NCBI GenBank assembly: GCA_026419775.2
Contig: JAOPGA020001877.1
Span: forward strand, 1-64,000
Length of the DNA: 64,000 nucleotides
Reading direction: 5' to 3'
Source of the DNA: Acrasis kona
Lineage: Eukaryota > Heterolobosea > Eutetramitea > Acrasida > Acrasidae
Below, piece after piece: positions 45,575-55,590 of the stretch. The translations under genes and the position numbers were made by a program. The notes under the pieces were generated by a model. That model was not told the DNA's origin. It worked only from the letters and a program-made list of their open reading frames with translations, and made no database searches. Numbering within the stretch: the stretch's first letter is position 1; every line of letters begins with the position of its first letter.

Positions 45575-47066
45575 TTAATCATCGTCCTCTTCGTCATCAT
45601 CGTCTTCATCATCGTCCTCTTCATCATCATCATCGTCTTCTTCGTCATCGTCATCATCGTCATCATCGTCATAATCATCATCATAATCATCAGAATCCTC
45701 CTCCTCACTCTTACTTTGGTGATACACAATAACAGGTTTTTCATACTTTTTAATAAATTTTTTAACATCTCTCGCGGAAAGATCACTATCAAAGCCAGCT
45801 TCGTCAAGAGAATAGATTCCACTCATTGTCAAAAGTAAATTAGTAAAGTCTTCTCTAGAAAAATGTAATGCATCACCAAATAATTCATTTTGTAATTTGA
45901 TGGCTTCTGTTTCAGATAATGCTCTCGTTTCTGATTTTGGTACTCTTTCTTCGCTATCGTACGAATCCATATAAATGCAATTATTTGCCTTTGGTTTGAT
46001 TTTGGATTGATTTTGATTATTAGAGATTGTTAATGTGTTGAATGCGACGTAATGGTATCTTGCGCGATACGAATATCCCATTTTATCATAGTAATTGAAC
46101 AAGATGTCGATGCTTCTACCGCCTTGAATGGGCGAGTAGAATCGACAAGTGTATTGTGCGCCTTCTATACTTCCGTAACTTGTGTCTGCATCAAAATCAA
46201 TAATGTAAACAGCGTCTGCGATTCTTTGTTGTAATTCGGGTTGGTCACTTTTAAGTTCCAATGCTTCTATTACTTGTTGGCGAATGAGTTCGATGGTGCT
46301 TAGGGATGTGTCCGAAGTCGAGTGGGAGATCTGTGAAGCTCGGAGCTCGAGGGCTTGTTGCTCGACTTTGATGCGCCCTTCGTAGTATTTTTTCCAATTG
46401 CTTTGATTGTTGTGTCCCATGTCCTTGGCGTCGGTCAAGTTCCAGGTGGTCGTGCAGAAAGTTTTCCAGTCGTCAACATTTTTTGCATTCTCGACGATCG
46501 AAGCAATTCTTTGGGTTTGTTCGTTCACTTTGATTTGATTCTCTGCAGGCGGCTGTGATTCCATGTAACTCTTAATATCGTATTCTTGATTCAGAACAAG
46601 TACAAGTGAGGGCCAAATGTACCCAGGGGCTTTGCAGGATTGTTCGTCAATTTTAATGTTGTAGCTGCTAAACATGCCACCGGGATTGATTGGTGTTCTT
46701 CCTTTGAAAAGGGTAAAGCAGTTTCTCGGTATCTTGAGTTTTTCTTCTGAACTGTTGTAGTAATGAACCATGGCGCTAATGTAATCAACGGGTACATTGA
46801 ATGGTTGCTGTTCTGGAATGTTCCAACTTGTCTTGTCACCTTTGTTTGGCGGTGAATAGGGTGTTATGGTAATAAACTTTTCGTTTCCGGAAAACATACT
46901 ATCATGTCTTTTCTTTTGTGATTGTTGGTACTCTTTGTATTCTGGGTCGCTCATTATGATCTCTTCATATTTGACGCGGTCATTGGATGAAGGTACCTTA
47001 TTTCCCATAAAGTATCCTGCATTGACGGGACGAAAGACGCAACAAGGACACACATAACCCTGCATT
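45575..47066 (-). CDS. Orphan protein with CxxC motif and long acidic tail
   Basis: The first ATG is at 47066, MQGYVCPCCVFRPVNAG; the frame stays open 14 codons further but has no ATG. The product is about 496 residues. The first 15 residues hold a CPCC motif. The middle is a mixed alpha/beta region with blocks such as FTLFKGRTPINPGGMFSSYNIKI and QYTCRFYSPIQGGRSIDILF. The end is an acidic run of Asp/Glu about 50 residues long, ending at TAA. I do not recognise the fold. The start lies about 40 bp from a LINE remnant, so its upstream region may have been altered by insertion. Confidence 0.6.
45577..45690. repeat. GAT/GAC-type microsatellite in coding sequence
   Basis: About 110 bases of ATC/GTC triplet repeat encode the poly-acidic C-terminus of the orphan on the minus strand; the opposite strand also stays open because of the repeat. 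Confidence 0.85.
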
Positions 47067-47109
47067 TCTTTTGTGTGATTGAAATCCGTCTTCAGGTTGA
47101 TCACCACAG

Positions 47110-49300
47110 GTTCACGATTGAGACATCAATTTCCATGATGGTAGGAACAATGTCAAACGCCAAACAAGACATGTCCGACATCTCAACATGCAAGCGGGGA
47201 CTATTTGCAGCTTCAATCAAACAACATGACCCGCACCCACGTTGAAAATGGTTAAAGATTCAGTCACCATCGAGGGCGCTTACCAATCTGATGGACAAAT
47301 TTCACCTCTCTTCGGCAACAACCTCGCCCACATTCTCGGAAAACTACATCGATAACATTTTATACAGCATATCAAACGTAACGGCAGTCACTTCTAGAGT
47401 GTTAAATTCTAGCGAGGTTATTATATTTCATGACTCTGACCACCAACCGATACTCCTCACATACACGATCTTAGATAAATGTATTGTCTCACGCGGATTC
47501 CCTTTACCCTTAAAAACATCGATATTCTTCACTATAATGCATCTGAGTACGTTCAAATATCAGAGGACACCACTCTCAAAGACATTCACCATGCGTACTC
47601 CCGTGCTGTTTAAGAAATGGCCAATGACCTAGGGAAAAAGACATTTAAACCACGCCCAGCATTCCATTCTGTCGAAATCGAACATTTATACAAGCGAATC
47701 AACCGTATCCATACAGTGAAGAGGAAAGCAAAAACTATGCAGTTTCTGGACAAACACTACTCCTCTAGCCTGATGAACGACTTGAAAACAGAATGTTCGT
47801 TACTATGTATACCTTTCCTGTCTGACAATCACAAATCCTGGATGGACGTACGCTCCCGCGCTCGTTCAATTGAAAGGATCCTACTCAAACAAAAAGATGA
47901 CCTCCTCAAGACACTATACTCAATTCATATGGAAGAAATGGAAACCATAATAAACAACTCCATGAAACAAGCCTGGAAATCTTGACCGTTAACCTCCTCA
48001 AACAAGCATCTAAACAGACCCTGTCAATGGCTTCCCGGGACCCACTCGTATCATCTTTAGCGATCATGTCCGCAATGGAATTACGACTGGCGAGATACAA
48101 AAACAATACCACTAATGGTAACGAAACCATTGTAGATAGTGGGAACATTGATCCCTTTCCTGCGAGCGATGTCCCTCTTCTCAAGGTAACAGTCGATGCG
48201 TCCTTTATTAACAACATGGAGCCTGCTGGAGTAGGAATTGTAGTCACCGATCCTCGATCTAACAACATCACCCATACTAGGGCACTACAAATCTCACCAT
48301 GCGATAGTTCCACGCACGCCGAAGTCATTGAAGCCATCATTGTTATTAAAGCACTCCCAGTCAGTTTAAAGGCATGTATATTTATTGACAATCAAAATGC
48401 AGTACGGATGAATCAATCACCTGAGCGGACTGGACACCTGTCAAAGACCTTCCACTACCTGGCGACATATAAAAAAGGCATTGACGCGTCAATCAATTGG
48501 ATCAAAGGACATAGTGGAGACAGAGATAACGACCTGGCCGATGCCAATGCTGATGTTGGACGCACATCTGGCTCCCCTATTATCCTCACCCGTACAATTG
48601 TCATGGCGCACTCCCCCCGACTTGTTATCATCCACGGTACCCATAACATCAAACCCAACATTCCTCGGTTGGTCAGAGAATACTACCTTTCCAACATCTC
48701 CCCAGAATCCTCTAACTCAACAGTCTATGACCTTCCCACCCACACTGAAGCCCCTAACGGTATCTCGAACATGATATGGAACACTATGTGCCCCAAACGC
48801 CCTGCCCTTTCCCTCCTTAGAGCACGTTGCGATCAATTCTACAATAGAGACCTAAAAAGTGGAGCTCTCCTGAAATGTAGTTTATGTGCCATGATGCTGA
48901 TCTTAAGCACGTAGTTCTCGAGTGCAGATATGTTGATATTGCCATTGCGGAACTAAAACATGATATAAATAAAGTCCTAAACGATCATTTTCTGAATGAT
49001 CACAAAATTTCTTTCTTGGAACAACATCAACTCTCCAAGTAATATCCACACCAATCACCTCGTCATTGACCTACGTGGGTTCTTTTCTAACTCCTGTTAC
49101 ACCCACATCCGTTCTGCCCTAAATAAAATCTACCTGAATGACCGTGATAAATCTAATTATGAAGCTACCTCTGTCATAAGAAACATACTTTCCCTACCTC
49201 TGTACCAGACACATCCAGTACCCGGTGAAACTTGTAATGACAACCTGATTGGCACGCAATTTAACGGTTTGTGCGATTTCTTTCTCCCCACTTAAACCGT
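47110..49300 (+). mobile_element. Non-LTR retrotransposon remnant with RNase H, RT missing
   Basis: 47291-47632 encodes the end of an APE-type endonuclease (YIDNILYS, then SDHQPILLTY). 47617-47985 is a basic helical linker of the type found between endonuclease and RT. From 47982 the frame enters an RNase H domain with all catalytic positions (VDASF, STHAEV, IDNQNA, WIKGHSGDRDNDLAD). A C-terminal CSLC..DADLKHVVLEC zinc-type motif is split by a two-base TG duplication at about 48885. No reverse transcriptase is present between linker and RNase H, so an internal deletion of some 400 codons near 47985 is inferred. Trailing frames to 49295 are the 3' end. The endonuclease is also missing its start. 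Confidence 0.75.
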
Positions 49301-49928
49301 TCTTTTCCATTCCATAACAAACACACACACGCACCTACCTACACAGTCATACACACTATGGCCTTTATAAACAAGATTTTCTGAACAAATCCAGAATCAA
49401 GGAAGCCCTGACTCCATCCTATAACCTCTAACACAATGACCTTCACATTGTCTGCCCTCACGGGAGTAAGTAAAATTCCATATAAATAAATATTACGTTT
49501 ATTATTAGATTAAACTGATAGAAATATTTTCCAATCTTTTACAGCAAAAACTATCTGGTTTTGCAGATATTGCTCTTACATAAATGATCAAACATCAGAA
49601 AAGAGTTACCTTGTTTGGCTGTTTATCATCCAATCTTGTAATAAAATCACAACGTGTTTACATTGACATGCAAATTTATATGTCTACATCACACAATTCT
49701 GTTAATGCACTACCGGTTGATATCAATTAATCAAAACCAAAAAGAGATAATTGCGAAAAATCATATCAAAAATTCGAGTTGGATTTATTTAAATGGATTT
49801 GTTGTCGCTAGTACTATAAAATTGGTGGCTGTAATTGGTACACATCAAGAGAAACCAGTGCCTATTCACGCATATAAATTAGATCAAGATGACCAACATT
49901 ATCATAAAACACAAAACACAACATTGAA
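49301..49928. other. Retroelement 3' tail and intergenic
   Basis: Starts with a CA-rich stretch (ACACACACACGCACC near 49320) that may be the LINE 3' UTR. 49654-49932 has an open frame starting at a non-ATG codon, with no recognised domain. The remainder should hold the promoter of the secreted orphan. Confidence 0.4.
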
Positions 49929-51020
49929 ATGAATCTTACCAAAGTTACCCTATTATTGTGCTCTATAATTGCAATTGCTTATTGTGAGAGTGAGAATTTT
50001 ATTATTGGCGATGGAGCAGGAGTATTCTATAAATTCTGCAAGACTTCTAACGTCGTATCAAGGGTGAACATCACCGGTAGTATTGCAGGTTCTTTCATTG
50101 TAGAGTTTTTACCCACCTCGGCTGCTTTAACAGCAAATACCAATATCGCAGTTGTCACAGGTGTAACTACATCTGCGTCCAATGTGATTGTCACATTGAA
50201 CCTTTTGTCTGGAACCACAACAAGCATGGTTGTTACCACCAAACCAAACATCATTGCAGCCGTTAAGGGAGACTTTGTCATTGTGTCATCAGGAAACTGT
50301 TACAACAAATTATCACTTACGAACAATTTTGAACAGAGTGCCAACACTATCTGCATACCAACCAAAACTAGACTTTTAGGTTTGCTCAACAACGATGAAG
50401 CAGCACTTGTAACAGAAGACTCGGCAGAAAAAGTTGGTACCATCAATATAGGAGCTTTCGTAGACGCTACCATTCCTTCTCAAATCAATTATATCACGGG
50501 TACTTGTAATGGAAGCCCGTTTTTGGCCTCTAGCGGATACATTTATTCATTGACTGCATCTGGTTTGTTGACACGTTACCGCATCTTAGAAACTAATATG
50601 GCTGTATCGGCGAGAATTAGCCTTGACGTATCCGGACAAATTGTAGTTGGCACAGATGGATGCAACAGTGAGATTGTTACAATTGTTGGTACCAGTGGTA
50701 GTGGAAGTAGAGTAGTACAGTTTAACCTGGCTGCTTTTGCAACACAAAATATTGTACCATTAACCGTTAGCTCTAATGTGCTTGGATTGGTGAACACAAA
50801 TTTGGGCCATGGATTTAATTACGGTGACAATGCTATTGTATCAGCAGTTTCATCTGGGAATGCTGTATTATTATTTAATAGAAAGAATAGCAAGATTTGT
50901 GTGGCCACGAATGTAGTGTCATGTAATGGTGTGGTCACTAACGCAAATTTAGGTTTGTCATCCTCACTTAATGTTTGTTCAACGGTTAATGATGGACTGA
51001 ACTTTGGTGTGTCTGTATAA
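49929..51020 (+). CDS. Secreted orphan protein
   Basis: A 363-residue protein with a signal peptide (MNLTKVTLLLCSIIAIAYCES). The mature part is rich in Val, Ser, Thr, Asn and Gly with repeated short beta-like strands (FIIGDGAGVFYKF, GQIVVGTDGC), suggesting a beta-propeller or beta-solenoid. About nine cysteines could pair. No catalytic motif is recognised. It is probably an extracellular or vacuolar protein. Part of it is duplicated at 55416-55576 with an internal deletion. Single exon; the ATG is the one that opens the signal peptide. Confidence 0.75.
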   Translation: MNLTKVTLLLCSIIAIAYCESENFIIGDGAGVFYKFCKTSNVVSRVNITGSIAGSFIVEFLPTSAALTANTNIAVVTGVTTSASNVIVTLNLLSGTTTSMVVTTKPNIIAAVKGDFVIVSSGNCYNKLSLTNNFEQSANTICIPTKTRLLGLLNNDEAALVTEDSAEKVGTINIGAFVDATIPSQINYITGTCNGSPFLASSGYIYSLTASGLLTRYRILETNMAVSARISLDVSGQIVVGTDGCNSEIVTIVGTSGSGSRVVQFNLAAFATQNIVPLTVSSNVLGLVNTNLGHGFNYGDNAIVSAVSSGNAVLLFNRKNSKICVATNVVSCNGVVTNANLGLSSSLNVCSTVNDGLNFGVSV

Positions 51021-51094
51021 ATGTTACAATAAAGTTAGATATTTATTAACCTTTCTGTAAAAATTCCATCTCGCTTCTTCTCCTTTTCTACCTG

Positions 51095-51994
51095 ATGACT
51101 AGGGCTCCTATTGAAACAGTTTGTTTCGAAATTTCATTCGTTTCGGCTCTTTCATTTGGAAGAACACCGGATCAATTCTGTAAAGACGTAATGAATAGAA
51201 TTCGTGCTAATGAAACATTCAAAACATTTGATCGAATCGGAATTGCTGCGAACGAATGTGGCGTTATGGACAAACACTGTGAAGGAAAATTCACCTCTTC
51301 AATATCCAAACAACCTCGCGCCATGCTTTATGGATTGTCTGATGTAATAAGGGATTTAAATCGAAATCTTTATTTTAACGTAGTAATATACGCGGGTACA
51401 ACGTTTTCTATGAAAGTGATAGAATCTTTCATGAGTGGTGGTGGAAGAGCTTATGAATTCAAATACTATTACAGCTTTCCCTTCTTCACCAAAACACACG
51501 TAATTAATATACTCAACGTGCTGTGTAATATGGATAGTTGTGAAACACCAAAGAATATTAACCTGTTGACAGGTCGCCCACGCATACTAATGAGAACGAT
51601 TCTAAATTTGAAAAGCTTTAAAGCAGGTAATACCAGCAAGCAGGAAGGATTTGAAATCGCTATCAATTTAGCTTTTGAACATTTCAAAACTACAATCAGC
51701 AACAAGATATTAGAAAGAGCGAATGATAACAAGTCATATGATCACGTGACTATTGGTGCCATCCGATGCATGATGTATCACCACATGTTCCTTCGCCGAC
51801 CAAAGTTTTATATACAAAATCCGATGACAAGTCAAATCGACCTTGTTAATGCTGGTATTTGCCACTCCAGATTTGATAAACATCAAAAACTCTTCTATTT
51901 TATGGAAGAGCCATTATCCATCGCGGTTTCGCTTCAATTTATCCAGGATAACAAAGAGGATTACAAATATTATAATCAACACACAATGAGATAA
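51095..51994 (+). CDS. Crinkler-like or orphan protein, 3' end joined to retroelement
   Basis: A 299-residue frame from the ATG at 51095. It contains INLLTGRPRILMRTI near residue 160, which resembles the GRPR motif seen at the end of ATPase modules in some Crinkler/RHS-type proteins; the rest is not clearly alignable by eye. If it belongs to that group it lacks the usual N-terminal P-loop region, so it may be a truncated copy. The last residues (YYNQHTMR) run into the RT remnant on the other strand at about 51993. It could equally be an unknown gene. Confidence 0.42.
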   Translation: MTRAPIETVCFEISFVSALSFGRTPDQFCKDVMNRIRANETFKTFDRIGIAANECGVMDKHCEGKFTSSISKQPRAMLYGLSDVIRDLNRNLYFNVVIYAGTTFSMKVIESFMSGGGRAYEFKYYYSFPFFTKTHVINILNVLCNMDSCETPKNINLLTGRPRILMRTILNLKSFKAGNTSKQEGFEIAINLAFEHFKTTISNKILERANDNKSYDHVTIGAIRCMMYHHMFLRRPKFYIQNPMTSQIDLVNAGICHSRFDKHQKLFYFMEEPLSIAVSLQFIQDNKEDYKYYNQHTMR

Positions 51995-52850
51995 TAGTAC
52001 CAGAAATCTTCGCCAAGTCCCGAGCCGTGACCACCTGATTTAATTTTAATCTGTTTAACGTGTACGAGATACGTTCCTTCGATTTCAAAATCTTTTTGGT
52101 GGGAATAGACAGAATCTGACGGACCGAATCGATACAAAACCCTAAAATCTCCAATTGTTGTGTGGGCTCCCAATGGCCCTTCGTGGGATCTCTGATAAGA
52201 CCCAATTTCTCGAAAAGATCCTTGACCACGGAACGATCGCTGAATGCTCCCTCCCGAGACATGTTGACACAAAAGAAATCGTCTATGTACATGCTCGCAA
52301 GTAACCCCAACTTCCTGAGATGATTGATGGGAACCCTCATGACCTTCGTAAAAATGTAAAGAGCCAGGCAGTACCCAAAAGGAAGCACACAATATCTCCA
52401 CCAGCAATTGTCGTACCAGAACGAAAGCAACGACCGTGAATCCTTGTCTATATTGAGGTGAAAGCACCCATTGCTCAAATCCAGGCTGAACATCCATGCT
52501 CCAATACCAGCGCTCCGGACCAAATCCAAAATAAAGGGAATGCCCTACATCTTGAATCGATGCTTTGACATGTCTATCCACTTGTTCAAATCTCTTACAT
52601 CCGCTACGAACCGAAACAATTTTGGTCCAGGTTTTGGAACACAAAAATAAGGGTACCCCAGACGGAGAAGAACCCATTTCGATGACTCCCGCCTGAATCC
52701 ACGCAGACTGTTGCTTGTTGAAAAGGTAATTGCCGATGCGGCCAATGCGATTGGAGGACTCGACCGGAATACGAATACCTTGAAGCCATTCTAATACCTG
52801 ACCCGGAGAACCTATAGAAATCCATGCCGCAATGTGAGCCACATTACTGA
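51990..52850 (-). mobile_element. DIRS-like reverse transcriptase fragment, frameshifted
   Basis: On the minus strand, pieces of a retroelement RT are seen in different frames. First is SGTPYFCVPKPG-type and FRFVADVRDLNKWI (fingers), then FSLDLSNGCFHLNI (first Asp), then MYIDDFF (the YxDD catalytic box at about 52280), then QLEILGFCID. Frames change at least twice, so it is not functional. DIRS elements carry RT plus RNase H and a tyrosine recombinase; neither of the latter is present. Its right end is near 52850. Its left end, at about 51990, meets the gene to its left. Confidence 0.68.
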
Positions 52851-53065
52851 TAATTAATCGGGATTACCATGAATTTTTTTATGGAAGCTGATTGTCTTTA
52901 CAAAAAATATGGAACTAGCAAGTCTATACTCACATAACTAACAAGTACTCTTCAAATGTTGAATTACGCAAAAGATACAGTAAACTCAATTATACTGCAG
53001 GCCAATTTATTTTTGAACGTCTTTTAAGTCAAGATCATAACTGTGAGTTGGATGTAATGGAATTT

Positions 53066-54523
53066 TTATTTAGAGTTCACATCAAAGTAATTCTTCAAGA
53101 CTGATTCATGCTTCATCATATATGAAGCGGCAAGATTCTTTTGATCTCGTGACAAAGTCGGGAACACCACTGAGCCATACACGGCTACAAATGCAGGATG
53201 GTTCACACTCATCACGGTGGCATCACACTTTTTTTTATCCATTGGCACTCCAATAACACTATTGCACAGCATACCAATCAAGAAGAACTTTCCGTCTTTA
53301 ATTATGAGCGCTGGACCGCCGCTAAATCCAGGGCTACTGTGGACTCGGCAATAGACAAAGTTGTTGGTCACTTGTGATACATACCCAAACGAGTAGTTTC
53401 TAAAGCCAAAGTAAAAAATCCGTCCGAGGTCTTCAATTGTTGGGATGGTACCTTTATAAAGGGTTCTGTATCTGTGCGATATTTCATCATCCTTTATTTT
53501 GGTTGGATAGCCTAGTACTACAACAACATTACCCTCTTGTACCCTTCCACTGTAGGGAACAGGATATACATCTAATTGTGACAATGCTGTTTGTTGCTTC
53601 AAATGAACAATGTCGTACTGAGTGTTCATTTTTGGGCCGTGGTTAAATTCTCGATCTTCCACAGGGTAACGGTATCCCCAGGGGCTATTATTCTGGATGT
53701 TTGTTATCAACGTGCTCTGGATAGTTTTTGGTTTATTGCTGGTCACGAGTGGAACTTTTTTGCCAATTGTAAGCCGAGGATAATCATCAAACTTAGCAGA
53801 ATCCCCACGGTTATCCATAAAATTCCCCAAGTTACACGCATCTGTACTTACATATGTATGTGTGTGGGTGTCTTTCTTTTGTACACCATGAAGGCAGCTC
53901 ACNAGTACTGTTGAAGAAAGTGGAAACATTGTCTCCGTAGTGAAGATTGTCGAAGGGTTACCCTGCATATCATTCCTTTGATGGCGGCAGAGAATTTGGT
54001 AACCTATTAACTTTAACCAGTTCCAATTCTCCTGGGAAACTCTTTTTGTAATACTTTCCATCATATGAGGTCGTCTAAAGATTTCATCCAAGTCTACTGT
54101 ATTAAAGCACCTTCTATCTAAGATTTTCTTTGAATAGTCATTTTCACCTTCAGATTCATAGATGGCCACATTCTCTGCAATCAGTTTTGATGGGATGTCA
54201 ATGTCATTGATTATAAATATTTGAAAATTTGACTTTGTTAGGCTTTTTACAACAGTCCCTGAGAAAGGTACTGAGGAACTCACAAAGATTAAACCATTAT
54301 TTATATTGCTACTCAGGTTCAATATCTTTAAACACAAATGACCTCCGTGCTTTGATTTTAAGAAAGCATCCAGTTTATTTGAAAGCGATAGCCTGTGAAG
54401 CAATCTTATCATAGTATAATCGAAACCTCTACAGACTGAGTATATAGTCATTAATGTGTTAGAATACTCATCAAGGTTATCACTAATATCAATAAACTCG
54501 ATAATTAAAGTTAAAACGTCCAT
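53066..54523 (-). CDS. Trypsin-like serine protease with N-terminal extension
   Basis: A 485-residue single-exon frame from the ATG at 54523. The N-terminal 200 residues are helical and Leu-rich, and begin a little like an F-box (LIIEFIDI). The C-terminal 280 residues match a chymotrypsin-fold peptidase: VLVSCLHG may hold the catalytic His, NTQYDIVHLK the Asp, and SSPGFSGGPALI the catalytic Ser. GYPTKIKD-type loops are typical of bacterial-like trypsin_2/HtrA domains. No signal peptide is visible. An N at 53903 lies in a CTN codon, so the residue is Leu either way. A HTHTYV stretch corresponds to a short CA repeat. Confidence 0.7.
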   Translation of the reverse strand: MDVLTLIIEFIDISDNLDEYSNTLMTIYSVCRGFDYTMIRLLHRLSLSNKLDAFLKSKHGGHLCLKILNLSSNINNGLIFVSSSVPFSGTVVKSLTKSNFQIFIINDIDIPSKLIAENVAIYESEGENDYSKKILDRRCFNTVDLDEIFRRPHMMESITKRVSQENWNWLKLIGYQILCRHQRNDMQGNPSTIFTTETMFPLSSTVXVSCLHGVQKKDTHTHTYVSTDACNLGNFMDNRGDSAKFDDYPRLTIGKKVPLVTSNKPKTIQSTLITNIQNNSPWGYRYPVEDREFNHGPKMNTQYDIVHLKQQTALSQLDVYPVPYSGRVQEGNVVVVLGYPTKIKDDEISHRYRTLYKGTIPTIEDLGRIFYFGFRNYSFGYVSQVTNNFVYCRVHSSPGFSGGPALIIKDGKFFLIGMLCNSVIGVPMDKKKCDATVMSVNHPAFVAVYGSVVFPTLSRDQKNLAASYMMKHESVLKNYFDVNSK

Positions 54524-55415
54524 GGACCTGAGAGCGATGTAGAAATTGTTGTGGTTGCCAGCTAATTGTTTAAGTGCACAAGACGAAAAGTTCGATCAAC
54601 CCAACCACAAGAACAATATCCACCGAAAGATGGAAGAAATAGAAAAAAAGATCAAGACCACCGCGACTTCAAGCAGTGCTGGAAAGAGGGAGATAAAACC
54701 AACATTTAATTGTAGCCATAGAGACGAGTGGAGTCATCATATCAAAGAGACTATGAAATTGGGTTTTTCCAGATATGGGGGAAAATGCCAAGTACTTTAA
54801 AGCGAATAACATTAAGATGAGGAAGGCTGAGAGAATTTCTAAAGGTTTTTTGATTGCTGAGATTCAATCAGACTGTATCAAAAAAGTTCTCCACAGCAAT
54901 CAGTACAATTGATGTGCAAACCATCACCACAAGAACCAGAGGCAACAATATGTAGAAGCTGCCGAAGAAGCACAAACACACTCAAAGACTTTGAATACCT
55001 TCTCAGTTAATGAGGTGTGTTTGTGGCTTGAACAATCTAGTCTGCAAGGTCTTAAAGGTAAATAATTATGTACATTAATGAATTAATTATTAATCATAAA
55101 AACATCATACAGTATTTACAATTGAACTCGGCTTCGGGATATTTTCAATTCTTCCTGAAAGGAGAACTATCTGCTCTTGGGTAGCTGCTGAGTCGATCGT
55201 CTTCCAAAAGTAAATCCATTAATTAAAAGTCCATGTTCCAAAGCAATGCTTAAAATCTCATATCCATTTATTGTTGGACCACTCTTTTATCTGCCAATAA
55301 TAATTTCACAGCATCGTAATAGCTAGGCGACAATATGATTGATGTATTAAATTTATGATAAATATGTCGTGCTTTCTTCGTCATCATAGGTTTGTGATTG
55401 ACCAAAAATAATCTG
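54524..55415. other. Intergenic with transposon and gene debris
   Basis: A frame at 54546-54800 without a clean start has no recognised domain. On the minus strand at about 55230-55400 a short frame reads SYYDAVKLLLADKRV, which resembles an ankyrin-type unit but ends soon. No whole gene is visible. Confidence 0.4.
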
Positions 55416-55576
55416 TAACAGAAGACTCCGCAGAAAAAGTTGGTACCATCTGGCCTCTAGCGGATACATTTATTCATTGACTACATCTGGTTTGTTGACA
55501 CGTTACCGCATCTTAGAAACTAATATGGCTGTATCGGCGAGAATTAGCCTTGACGTATCCGGACAAATTGTAGTTT
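55416..55576 (+). pseudogene. Partial duplicate of the secreted orphan, internally deleted
   Basis: Bases from 55416 match the secreted orphan near 50407 (AACAGAAGACTC..GCAGAAAAAGTTGG) up to GGTACCATC. They then jump to sequence matching 50525 onward (TGGCCTCTAGCGG) and continue almost identically to about 55576 (GGACAAATTGTAGTT). About 75-80 bases of the parent are missing at the jump. The copy has no start and no signal peptide. It abuts the carboxypeptidase Q-like gene directly. Confidence 0.85.
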
Positions 55577-55590
55577 GGTATTTTTTTGTA

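Noticed and set aside
45454-45838. Overlapping frames of Ile/Val-rich and Met/Thr-rich residues on both strands
   Set aside because: Both are shadows of the acidic triplet repeat in the orphan at 45575-47066.
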